A stretch of DNA of 19,677 bases from Candidatus Neomicrothrix sp. UBA7388 (GTDB lineage: Bacteria; Actinomycetota; Acidimicrobiia; Acidimicrobiales; Poriferisodalaceae). The stretch lies in NCBI GenBank assembly GCA_002470695.1, contig DKNM01000114.1, forward strand, positions 1-19,677, in the 5' to 3' direction. The translations under genes were made by a program, and so were the position numbers. This document shows, piece by piece, positions 13,333 through 19,677 of the stretch. The number at the start of each line of letters is the position of its first letter. Positions within the stretch are counted from its first letter, which is position 1. Below the pieces are notes generated by a model, which worked only from the letters and a program-made list of their open reading frames with translations, ran no database searches and was not told the origin of the DNA.

Positions 13333-14062
13333 TTTCGGCCTCCACGTTCGGTTTAAGGGCGTAAATTACGAGCGACTTGCCCAAAATCGGGTTGAGTAGC
13401 CGGTCAAGTATTCGGGTTAGCTTGGGTGCCTTAACGATGTCCCAAACGAGAAGGCGGTGGTAGGCCTTAACTAGTCGGTGTTCATCTCGTTTTGGCCCTA
13501 TTGCGCATTTGAGCCACCAGTAGGGCGAATGGAGCGAGTGTGCCTTGTCTGACCCGGTTGGTTGTAACCCAGACTGAATTAGCTTTGACCGCAGTTTGGA
13601 TTTCCGGTAGATCCGAACGTGGCCACCGACTGCTTTAGGCGCGTAATACTCATCGCTCAATCGCCAACAGATTTTTTCAGGCATCCACGCCGGTACGGTT
13701 ATCGCAATTGATCCCCCTGGTCGCAAAACCCGTACTAACTCCGTGAGAGCTGTTTGGTCGTCATCTATGTGTTCGAGCACCTCAGAGCAAATAATTTTAT
13801 CGAAGGTTCCATTAGGAAAGGGAAGATGTAAGGCGTCGGCTGAAATAGGTTGACCTTGGACGTCGCTTTCGAGTTCTCCAGCTTCGATCATTGCTGCGAA
13901 TGTATTCCTTACGCTGACTAATTCCTGTAGGTCTTGGTCGAGAGCGACGATTCGGCATCCTCGTCGAATTGTTTCGAAGGCATGGCGTCCGGCGCCGCAT
14001 CCCATATCGAGAATAAGATCACCTGGTCTGGCGTCCAATCTTTCATAATCAACGGTGAGCAT
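13322..14062 (-). CDS. Class I SAM methyltransferase (Methyltransferase_11 type), glycan cluster
   Basis: From ATG 14062 the product is 246 residues. SAM-binding motif I is LILDMGCGAGRH (16-27), the ribose-binding acid is D42 in ALDQD, motif II is around ISADALHLPF, and the post-motif is FDKIICSEVLEHIDDD (87-102) followed by RVLRPGGSIAITVP. The C-terminal 100 residues (YYAPKAVGGHVRIYRKSKLR, then HSPYWWLKCAIG) are a family-specific, basic and aromatic extension that may bind a glycan or lipid-linked acceptor (inference). A GTG at 14077 would add five residues, but AGG sequences sit well before the ATG. It overlaps the GT4 stop by 14 bases and the toroid gene by 11, forming one coupled unit. 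By context it could be the MeT2-like (3-O-methyl) enzyme. Confidence 0.85.
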   Translation of the reverse strand: MLTVDYERLDARPGDLILDMGCGAGRHAFETIRRGCRIVALDQDLQELVSVRNTFAAMIEAGELESDVQGQPISADALHLPFPNGTFDKIICSEVLEHIDDDQTALTELVRVLRPGGSIAITVPAWMPEKICWRLSDEYYAPKAVGGHVRIYRKSKLRSKLIQSGLQPTGSDKAHSLHSPYWWLKCAIGPKRDEHRLVKAYHRLLVWDIVKAPKLTRILDRLLNPILGKSLVIYALKPNVEAEIEI

Positions 14063-15320
14063 CGACCTGAACCTCACTCAGTAGTGCCCGGTAATGCTCA
14101 ACCGTTTTCTCGGCAGTAATTCTCCAAGAATAATTTTTGACAACCCGTTGTCGGCCAGCGGACCCAATTGTTGACCGCAGCTTTGGCTCTTTGAGCGCCC
14201 AACGAATCTTTGCAGCCAAATCTTCGCTGTTGCCCGGTGCTACCTGAAGAGCTGTTACTCCGTCTTCCCCAACCACCTCAGGGAGAGCTCCTCCGGTTGT
14301 CGCGATAAGAGGCACGCCGCAGGACATCGCCTCAATGGCTGGAAGCGAGAATCCCTCATAGAGAGATGGCACTATTGCGATTTGAGCCTCGTTGTACAGC
14401 TCGACAATCCGTTCGTCGGAGACGCCGCTCACAAACTCAATGTGCTCCGAAAGTCGAAGCTCTTTAATTAGCTTCGTCGCTTTTGAGTCATATTTGGGTT
14501 TCCCGATTACGACTAGATGAATTGAATCGTTTTCGGTTCTGAGCTTTGCAAGCGCTTCTAACAAAAAAGCTAAACCTTTCATAGCTACGTCAGCACTTGC
14601 GGTTGTCATTAAACGGCCCGGTACAGGGCTTATGTCATCCAACGGTCGAAATTGGTTGGTGTCAACGCCTACATTGACAATGTGCAGACGTTCAGCATCG
14701 ACTTTGTGATCCCGAATAATGTCCTCGTAACTGTTGGATGACACGGTGAGGATTCTCGGTAGCTTTTGGGCAACTTTGGTCTGCATGTTTGTGAAGGCAT
14801 AGAAACGATTTTTGGTAAAGCGTTTCCATGCTGTTGGGGCATGTTCGGTTTCTAGTCGGCGATCAACTGTGATGGGGTGATGAATGGTCTCTAGAACTGG
14901 AAGACCGGCTTGGTGAATTTTCCATATCCCCGTGCCGAGACATTGATTGTCGTGAACAATATCGAATTGTTCTAGACGCCCGGCGAGTTCTCTGTGTGCC
15001 CGCAAACTGAAGGTCAGTGGTTCGGCGAATGTTGCTGCTGCCGTAATGAAGTACTCCAGCACGTCGAAACGATCCTTGAATTCACTAAGTCGCGGAATTC
15101 GAAAAGGATCAGGCATCCTATATAGATCGAGACTTGGGAGTTCAGTTAGGCGAATGCCACTATCCAAGTGTGGGTAAGGAGGGCCGGAAATGACCTCCAC
15201 GCTGTGCCCCAACGCAGTTAACTCCCTTGCCATATGACGCGTGTAAACGCCTTGTCCTCCTGTGTACGGATGTCCCCGGTAGGTTAGAAATGCAATGCGC
15301 AGGCGGTCATCGTTGGACAT
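14049..15320 (-). CDS. GT4 family glycosyltransferase (ManT-like candidate)
   Basis: The 423-residue retaining GT-B glycosyltransferase has an N-terminal acceptor domain that opens with LRIAFLTYRGHPYTGGQGVY (7-26) and continues to RHMARELTALGHSVEVISGP. The C-terminal nucleotide-sugar domain contains VNVGVDTNQFRP, the VVIGKP strand, IEFVSGVSDERIVELY and the EX7E motif in YEGFSLPAIE (E322 and E330), then SCGVPLIATTGGALPEVV. The donor is probably GDP-mannose or another NDP-sugar and cannot be read directly. There is no membrane segment. AGGAAAG precedes ATG 15320. It leads a three-gene coupled operon with a SAM methyltransferase and a toroid protein. In this setting a mannosyltransferase making a methylated mannan oligosaccharide is a good hypothesis; a surface glycan glycosyltransferase is the alternative. 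Confidence 0.9.
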   Translation of the reverse strand: MSNDDRLRIAFLTYRGHPYTGGQGVYTRHMARELTALGHSVEVISGPPYPHLDSGIRLTELPSLDLYRMPDPFRIPRLSEFKDRFDVLEYFITAAATFAEPLTFSLRAHRELAGRLEQFDIVHDNQCLGTGIWKIHQAGLPVLETIHHPITVDRRLETEHAPTAWKRFTKNRFYAFTNMQTKVAQKLPRILTVSSNSYEDIIRDHKVDAERLHIVNVGVDTNQFRPLDDISPVPGRLMTTASADVAMKGLAFLLEALAKLRTENDSIHLVVIGKPKYDSKATKLIKELRLSEHIEFVSGVSDERIVELYNEAQIAIVPSLYEGFSLPAIEAMSCGVPLIATTGGALPEVVGEDGVTALQVAPGNSEDLAAKIRWALKEPKLRSTIGSAGRQRVVKNYSWRITAEKTVEHYRALLSEVQVDAHR

Positions 15321-15363
15321 GAGGCTCTTTCCTCGCCGGCTAAAGGTTGAGAACCCCTAATGC

Positions 15364-15375
15364 TACCGTCCGGTA
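15364..15375. repeat. Short inverted repeat in GT4/dtd intergenic region
   Basis: TACCG (15364-15368) and CGGTA (15371-15375) form a perfect 5+2+5 inverted repeat in the 124-base divergent gap between the GT4 gene and dtd, about 44 bases from the GT4 ATG. It could be an operator for the minus-strand operon. A minus-strand -10-like TAGCAT (15359-15364 on plus) touches it, but no good -35 was found. The rest of the gap (15321-15444) shows only the GT4 ribosome site. Confidence 0.3.
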
Positions 15376-15444
15376 ACTCTATGAGTCACATGTTTATCCA
15401 CCACGGTTACCTTTGCGACAGCGATCGTGAGAAAGCGAGTACTT

Positions 15445-15882
15445 GTGAGAGCAGTAGTTCAAAGAGTTAGTCAGGCTTCGGTGACGGTCGGAGGTGAAGT
15501 AGTTGCCGCGATCGATAAGGGCTTATGCGTTCTCGTCGCTGCTACCCATGGCGATACCGAAGCTAATGCGACGAAGATGGCAGAAAAACTCTGGCACCTT
15601 CGGATCTTTGAGGATGAGCAAAGCAGGATGAATCTGTCCGCAAGTGACATCACTGCTGAGTTGTTAATTGTTAGTCAGTTCACTTTGTACGGTGACACGA
15701 CAAGAGGACGTCGTCCATCCTTCGTGGATGCTGCCGTGCCAGGAGTTGCCGAGCCGTTAATAAATAAAGTTTGCGATTTCCTTAAAACTTTTGGAGCTGA
15801 AGTTTCAACGGGAAAGTTCGGCGCTGCTATGAAAGTTGACCTGTGCAATGACGGACCTATCACAATAATTCTCGACGTCTAA
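15445..15882 (+). CDS. dtd: D-aminoacyl-tRNA deacylase (DTD)
   Basis: DTD hydrolyses D-aminoacyl-tRNA and glycyl-tRNA(Ala), protecting translation. From GTG 15445 the product is 145 residues, the normal family length, and begins with the expected MRAVVQRVSQASV. The active-site SQFTL motif is at 77-81, and the Gly-cisPro chirality motif is NDGPIT (135-140, G137-P138). GRRPSF and GKFGAAMKVDL are also conserved. An in-frame GTG at 15427 would add six residues (RKRVLV) not seen in the family, so the downstream GTG is preferred. Its 3' end overlaps the 3' end of lnt on the opposite strand by 23 bases, so no terminator separates the two transcripts. Confidence 0.95.
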   Translation: MRAVVQRVSQASVTVGGEVVAAIDKGLCVLVAATHGDTEANATKMAEKLWHLRIFEDEQSRMNLSASDITAELLIVSQFTLYGDTTRGRRPSFVDAAVPGVAEPLINKVCDFLKTFGAEVSTGKFGAAMKVDLCNDGPITIILDV

Positions 15883-17296
15883 CGGATATGAGGTGGCTGA
15901 TAGGTAGAAGACCGAACGCGAGAAACGAAATTGGCAATTTCCCCAAGTTCGTTGCCCATGTGTTGCCTCTTCGCAATTCAACGTGCTCTGTGAGTATTGC
16001 CTGGTCCCGAAGACGGCTTTCTGCCACTACTTGACCATCGGGAGCAACTATCGCGGAATAGCCGGTCGTAGACGCCTGTAAAACCCAGCGGTCTGATTCG
16101 ATAGCGCGGAGACGTGCGCTAGCCAACGATTGTTCGGGTACCAAGGAATTCGTGTACGACGAAGCAAGAGTTGGATTGGTGATAATCGTCGCCCCTGCGC
16201 GGATGCCGCTCCGAACTCTTTCCGGAAAGTACACCTCGAAAGAAATCACGTTACCTATAGGTCCCAGAGCGGAGTCGAGTATGCCTGGCCCGCTTCCAGG
16301 GAGAGCTTCACGAGGTATGAGGGAAAGATCGGCAAAGTTCTCGACTAAACCTCTCAAGGGGATGTACTCGCCAAACGGCACTAAATGAACTTTGTCGTAC
16401 CTTCCCCCGATACCGTTTTTCGGATTGACTGCTACCGAAGCATTACGGAAATTGTTTCCGTCGATCTCTGAGAAGTTGGCAATAATCACTGCGTCGAGTT
16501 CGCTAGCTAGGTGGGTAATAGCGTTTAGCTCGCGACTTTCCTCGAGAGGTGCATTAACCGTAACACTGCTTTCTGACCAAACGATTAGGTCGGATTTTGA
16601 ATCTTGTAGCTCCATTGCCTCAAGGTGACGTCTGAAGACGTCACCTTGGCTACTTGTGGCTGCTCTCGTCCCGAGATCTCCTCCGGCTTGTACGACGCTG
16701 CCTACAATCGTCTCCTCGATCTCTCCTCTAGGCGAAACCTGCGCCAAAGCAACTAAAGCGATTGATAATGAGATTGATACCCATACCGCTTTGAAGTTCC
16801 GTGAAATGGCGCCCTCGCACGCAATAGCGAGGATGCCGATTAAAGCAATCAGTAGAAGCGGTCCGCTAATTCGCACAACATCCACCAGATAGGTGTCTAT
16901 GGGACCCATAGCGAGGCTTGACATCGGTACGCCCCCAAATGGGATTACCCATCTAGTTGTCTCTCCGACCACTAACGCTGCGGGTAACCCTACGGCTCGG
17001 CCAAGCCCTGTCGACGGAACGAAGGCCATTGGAAGGGCCATTATTAAGGCTTGGACCGGTATAGCGGCCAGCCAACCTGCCACTGTTAAGTCTGTCATCC
17101 AGGTGAGACCAGCTGCGAAATAGCCAATCCACAGAGCGAAAGCGTTTGTAAATTGTCGCCTGTAGCTCGCATCCCGCGAATACTTCAGATATGCCCCTAT
17201 CGCTAGGGGAGCGAGAACCCAAAGACCGAACGGTGGCAGGGAGAGCGCCATGAGTGCTCCGAGTAATATGCGTCCCAGAAGGGCAGTTAGCTTCAC
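15860..17296 (-). CDS. lnt: Apolipoprotein N-acyltransferase, catalytic Cys replaced by Ser
   Basis: Lnt transfers an acyl chain to the N-terminal cysteine of lipoproteins at the membrane. The 478-residue protein has an N-terminal multi-helix membrane domain (about 1-190, starting LGRILLGALMALSLPPFGLW), a nitrilase-like catalytic domain (about 195-455), and a C-terminal membrane anchor (LGKLPISFLAFGLLPISHL). Two triad members are present: E242 in IVWSES (E. coli E267) and K302 in GRYDKVHLVPFGEY (K335). The nucleophile position, normally I-C-Y/F-E, reads VISFEVYFPE with S352 (codon TCT, bases 16241-16243 on plus), while the following glutamate E354 is kept. Either the enzyme is inactive or altered, or another Lnt exists. 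It starts at GTG 17296 inside GTGA, overlapping the hemY stop by four bases, so it is the third gene of hemE-hemY-lnt. Confidence 0.88.
   Translation of the reverse strand: MKLTALLGRILLGALMALSLPPFGLWVLAPLAIGAYLKYSRDASYRRQFTNAFALWIGYFAAGLTWMTDLTVAGWLAAIPVQALIMALPMAFVPSTGLGRAVGLPAALVVGETTRWVIPFGGVPMSSLAMGPIDTYLVDVVRISGPLLLIALIGILAIACEGAISRNFKAVWVSISLSIALVALAQVSPRGEIEETIVGSVVQAGGDLGTRAATSSQGDVFRRHLEAMELQDSKSDLIVWSESSVTVNAPLEESRELNAITHLASELDAVIIANFSEIDGNNFRNASVAVNPKNGIGGRYDKVHLVPFGEYIPLRGLVENFADLSLIPREALPGSGPGILDSALGPIGNVISFEVYFPERVRSGIRAGATIITNPTLASSYTNSLVPEQSLASARLRAIESDRWVLQASTTGYSAIVAPDGQVVAESRLRDQAILTEHVELRRGNTWATNLGKLPISFLAFGLLPISHLISVRRRELL
16621..16648. repeat. 13+13 bp perfect inverted repeat inside lnt
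   Basis: CAAGGTGACGTCT (16621-16633) is followed after two bases (GA) by its exact reverse complement (16636-16648). In the lnt mRNA this can fold into a 12-bp stem closed by a UUCA tetraloop. It falls at about residues 217-225, just at the start of the nitrilase domain. It is coding sequence, so it may be chance plus codon choice, or an RNA hairpin or protein site. Confidence 0.9.
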
Positions 17297-18672
17297 AAAG
17301 TTCCGAGGTAGTCGAGGGCTGACTTTGCTGCCAACTTACCTTGGTTGATACACGCTGGTATGCCCAGGCCCCTATAGCCAGCTCCAGCTATATAAACTCC
17401 CGGTATCGCAGTGCGTAGGTCGCGTTCTATAGCTGCGACTAAACGATCGTGACCCGGCGCGTACTGCGGAAAGGCGTCAATCCACCTCGAAACCCGCCAC
17501 TCAACTAAATTGCCTTCAATTTTGAGTATTTGAGCTACCTCTGTGAGCAGGGCTTCTACTAGTTCATTGTCGTCAAGTGCCAGCGCTCTTGTATCGCCTG
17601 CCCGGCCGGCAGAGACACGCAGAATTACGTGTTCGCCGTCATCCCAATGACGCCATTTAGAGCTTCCCCAACTGACAGCAGTCGTAAGGAAGCCGCTGTT
17701 TCTGGGAATCAGCATGCCTGAGCCGTTCAGTGGATTACCGACGTCGCTGCGTTTAAAGCCCATCGTGACTAGCACTACAGAAGCGTGCTCTATAGAAGAC
17801 AACCGTTCCGAGGCTTGTGAAGAGGTCTGAAGAATTTCAGCCGCTTGATGAGCTGGAGCCGTCAAAATCACAGCATCTGCTTCCGTCGACTTCGTATCGC
17901 CGAAAACTCTCAGACCTGATTGTCCTAGCTCGATTGCATGAACGGAGGCTCCAGTTCGAATATCGGATCCCGCCAATGATCGCACCAGACCCTCTGTTAA
18001 CTGCTGCATTCCTTCTCGGAAGCCAACGAAGACAGGTTCATCATCGTTGTGGTTATTTTGTTTATGTTCTCGGAGACCCATAATGAGGCTTCGATTGCGT
18101 CTAGCAGCAGTCTCAAGTTGAGGAGCAACCATTGCAGCATCCAGATGGTCGGTGTTGCCTGCGTTAATGCTTCCAATTAGCGGGTCAACTAGGCGTTCTG
18201 CGATTTGATCTCCCATTCGACGTCGAATGAGTCCACCAATAGATTCATCGTCGCCAGGCCAATCGTCTGGCAAGTACCTATCGAATCCCGCCCGGAGTGC
18301 CGCCCACGGGCTTACGATTCGACTGCGGACGAGAGGTAAAAATCGAGTGGGAACACCCAGAACGAGACCCTTCGGAAGCCTTTTGAGGCCATTGTCGGTC
18401 AACACGTAAGCTTCTGATGAAGTGGGACTGACCAACAGGTTGTCAAGGCCGAGCTCTTTGCAAAGTTCTAATCCCCAAGGGACTCGGTTAATAAATGCAT
18501 CGGCGCCCTCGTCAACAGGTTTTCCGAGGAATTGCGTCGTGAGAATTTTTCCACCTAATCGAGGTGAAGACTCAAGCAGAGTGGCCTCTGTCTCTGGGGA
18601 GTTCTTTCGTATCTCGCGCAAAGCAACTAAACCGCTGATTCCCCCGCCTACAACTACAACGCGTCTGGTCAT
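17293..18672 (-). CDS. hemY: HemY-type coproporphyrinogen III / protoporphyrinogen oxidase
   Basis: The 459-residue FAD-dependent amine-oxidase-fold enzyme is oxygen-dependent. In actinobacteria with ChdC it is expected to oxidise coproporphyrinogen III to coproporphyrin III (CgoX role). The N-terminal dinucleotide-binding motif is VVVVGGGISGL (5-15), ribose-binding E34 lies in LLESSPRLGGK, and PVDEGADAFI follows. The middle contains DPLIGSINAGNTDHLDAA and VFVGFREGMQQLTEGL, and the C-terminal FAD motif is GVYIAGAGYRGLGIPACINQ. WIDAFPQYAPGH is a further HemY signature. There is no signal peptide. The ATG overlaps the hemE stop as ATGA, and the stop overlaps the lnt GTG start. chdC at 1044 supplies a later step, supporting the coproporphyrin route. 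Phytoene desaturase relatives are excluded by these motifs. Confidence 0.95.
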   Translation of the reverse strand: MTRRVVVVGGGISGLVALREIRKNSPETEATLLESSPRLGGKILTTQFLGKPVDEGADAFINRVPWGLELCKELGLDNLLVSPTSSEAYVLTDNGLKRLPKGLVLGVPTRFLPLVRSRIVSPWAALRAGFDRYLPDDWPGDDESIGGLIRRRMGDQIAERLVDPLIGSINAGNTDHLDAAMVAPQLETAARRNRSLIMGLREHKQNNHNDDEPVFVGFREGMQQLTEGLVRSLAGSDIRTGASVHAIELGQSGLRVFGDTKSTEADAVILTAPAHQAAEILQTSSQASERLSSIEHASVVLVTMGFKRSDVGNPLNGSGMLIPRNSGFLTTAVSWGSSKWRHWDDGEHVILRVSAGRAGDTRALALDDNELVEALLTEVAQILKIEGNLVEWRVSRWIDAFPQYAPGHDRLVAAIERDLRTAIPGVYIAGAGYRGLGIPACINQGKLAAKSALDYLGTL

Positions 18673-19677
18673 GGCTGTGACGGCTGGCGTCCCTCGTCGT
18701 GGACTAGGTGAACCAGCTTTTCGAGAATTTCAGGGTCTGTTTCGGGTAACACGCCGTGGCCGAGATTGAAAATATGGCCCGGTAAGCCATCGGCAGATTT
18801 GAGTATTTTCCTTGCTTGCTCTTGCACCACTGGCCAATCAGAAAGACAGATGGACGGATCCAGATTCCCTTGAACAGCCTTGTCTTTACCGATCCTGCGT
18901 CTGACCTCATTAATTGGTACTCGCCAATCTGCCCCAACAACGTCAGCTCCTGCAGCGCCCATTAGAGAAAGGATCTCTCCAGTTCCCACTCCAAAATGTG
19001 CGCGAGGTACACCCAAATCTTCCAGTTCAGCGAAGACTCTTTGGCTGTGGGGAAAGACGAATGTTCGATACTCCTCTGGGGAGAGAGCTCCTGCCCATGA
19101 ATCAAATAATTGCACCGCGCTCGCTCCGGCCAGTACTTGAGATCTCATGCTTGTTATTGCAATGTCGGCGAGACACGTCATAAGTTGATCCCAAATTGCG
19201 GGTTCCGAATGCATAAGAGACTTTGTGCGCGCGTGATTTCGAGAAGGTTGTCCTTCGACTAAATAGCTTGCGATTGTGAAGGGCGCTCCTGCAAAGCCAA
19301 TCAACGGAACTTTAAGCTCGGTGCTAAGAATTGCAACGGTTTCAATTACATAAGGTGTATCGACTGAGGGTTCAAGCGCACGCAGCCTTTTCAAGTCTGT
19401 TCTGGTCCGAAATGGTTGGTCGACCTTCGGGCCGAGCCCGGGCACAACGTCTATACCGAATCCGATGGCGTTTATAGGAGTGACTATGTCCGAAAATAGA
19501 ATCGCAGCATCAACGTTGTAACGTCTCACTGGTTGCATAGTGATTTCGGCTGCGAGAGCAGGATTTTGTATTGCGTCGACAATGCTTCCCTCGCCGCGAA
19601 TCGCACGGTACTCGGGAAGCGAGCGACCGGCCTGCCTTTGAAACCAGACTGGAACATGCGAACCAATCTCGCGTCGA
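18669..19677 (-). CDS. hemE: Uroporphyrinogen decarboxylase, 5' end outside window
   Basis: HemE removes four carboxyl groups from uroporphyrinogen III to give coproporphyrinogen III. The frame is open to the right edge, beyond the first internal ATG at 19538. The extra part encodes PVWFQRQAGRSLPEYRAIRG, which is the N-terminal substrate-binding signature (usually WFMRQAGR-LPEYR), so the gene start is just off the window. Continuing: NPALAAEITMQPVRRYNVDA, then AILFSDIVTPINAIG (catalytic Asp), GFAGAPFTIASYLVEG, VQLFDSWAGALSPEEY, VQGNLDP and FNLGHGVLPETDPE. All are canonical. About 335 residues are visible. The methionine in the WFMRQAGR motif is glutamine here, a minor change. The stop overlaps the hemY ATG by four bases, so haem genes and lnt are cotranscribed. 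Confidence 0.96.
   Translation of the reverse strand, partial: RREIGSHVPVWFQRQAGRSLPEYRAIRGEGSIVDAIQNPALAAEITMQPVRRYNVDAAILFSDIVTPINAIGFGIDVVPGLGPKVDQPFRTRTDLKRLRALEPSVDTPYVIETVAILSTELKVPLIGFAGAPFTIASYLVEGQPSRNHARTKSLMHSEPAIWDQLMTCLADIAITSMRSQVLAGASAVQLFDSWAGALSPEEYRTFVFPHSQRVFAELEDLGVPRAHFGVGTGEILSLMGAAGADVVGADWRVPINEVRRRIGKDKAVQGNLDPSICLSDWPVVQEQARKILKSADGLPGHIFNLGHGVLPETDPEILEKLVHLVHDEGRQPSQP

Noticed and set aside
18669..19538. hemE starting at the internal ATG 19538
   Set aside because: The frame continues to the window edge and encodes the conserved RQAGR/LPEYR block, so the gene is longer and truncated by the window.

Overview
The window looks like chromosomal DNA from a free-living actinobacterium, plausibly a marine or aquatic Acidimicrobiia-type lineage. 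Reasons: base composition is balanced by eye, GTG and TTG starts are frequent, and the family set is actinobacterial (a coproheme decarboxylase, a nitrobindin-like FABP protein, a PAC2 protein, a group II truncated haemoglobin close to mycobacterial trHbO, and a DUF6027-like protein). It also has a 3-methylthiopropanoyl-CoA-dehydrogenase-like acyl-CoA dehydrogenase. The lineage is inference. The region is almost fully coding. No gap exceeds 300 bases, and I saw no rRNA, tRNA, CRISPR array, transposase or phage gene.

Layout. (1) 1-1733, plus strand: the end of a nitrobindin-like haem protein, fdhD, and coproheme decarboxylase (chdC/hemQ). (2) 1737-2529, minus strand: a small DUF6027-like protein and a small membrane protein, overlapping each other. 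(3) 2604-8942, plus strand: a tight operon of acyl-CoA dehydrogenase, larE, an unknown protein, a degenerate receiver-like protein, glnD and a NUDIX hydrolase. A consensus -10 box and a strong Shine-Dalgarno site precede it. (4) 8954-9799, minus: PAC2 protein, divergent from (5) 9864-11667, plus: GNAT acetyltransferase, truncated haemoglobin, DoxX and GtrA membrane proteins. (6) 11675-15320: one SAM methyltransferase on plus, facing a three-gene minus-strand operon of GT4 glycosyltransferase, second methyltransferase and (alpha/alpha) toroid protein. (7) 15445-15882, plus: dtd. (8) 15860-19677, minus: hemE-hemY-lnt, coupled by 4-bp stop/start overlaps; hemE runs off the right edge.

How they work together. 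HemE, the HemY-type oxidase and ChdC are three enzymes of the coproporphyrin-dependent haem route, split between the two ends of the window. Two probable haem-using proteins, the nitrobindin-like protein and the trHbO-like globin, are also present. The most interesting block is 11675-15320. A GT4 enzyme, two SAM methyltransferases and an (alpha/alpha) toroid protein match the gene content I recall for the mycobacterial methylmannose polysaccharide cluster (ManT, MeT1, MeT2, MmpH), so a methylated intracellular or surface glycan is a reasonable hypothesis. Lnt has serine in place of its catalytic cysteine, and its gene contains a 13+13 bp perfect inverted repeat.
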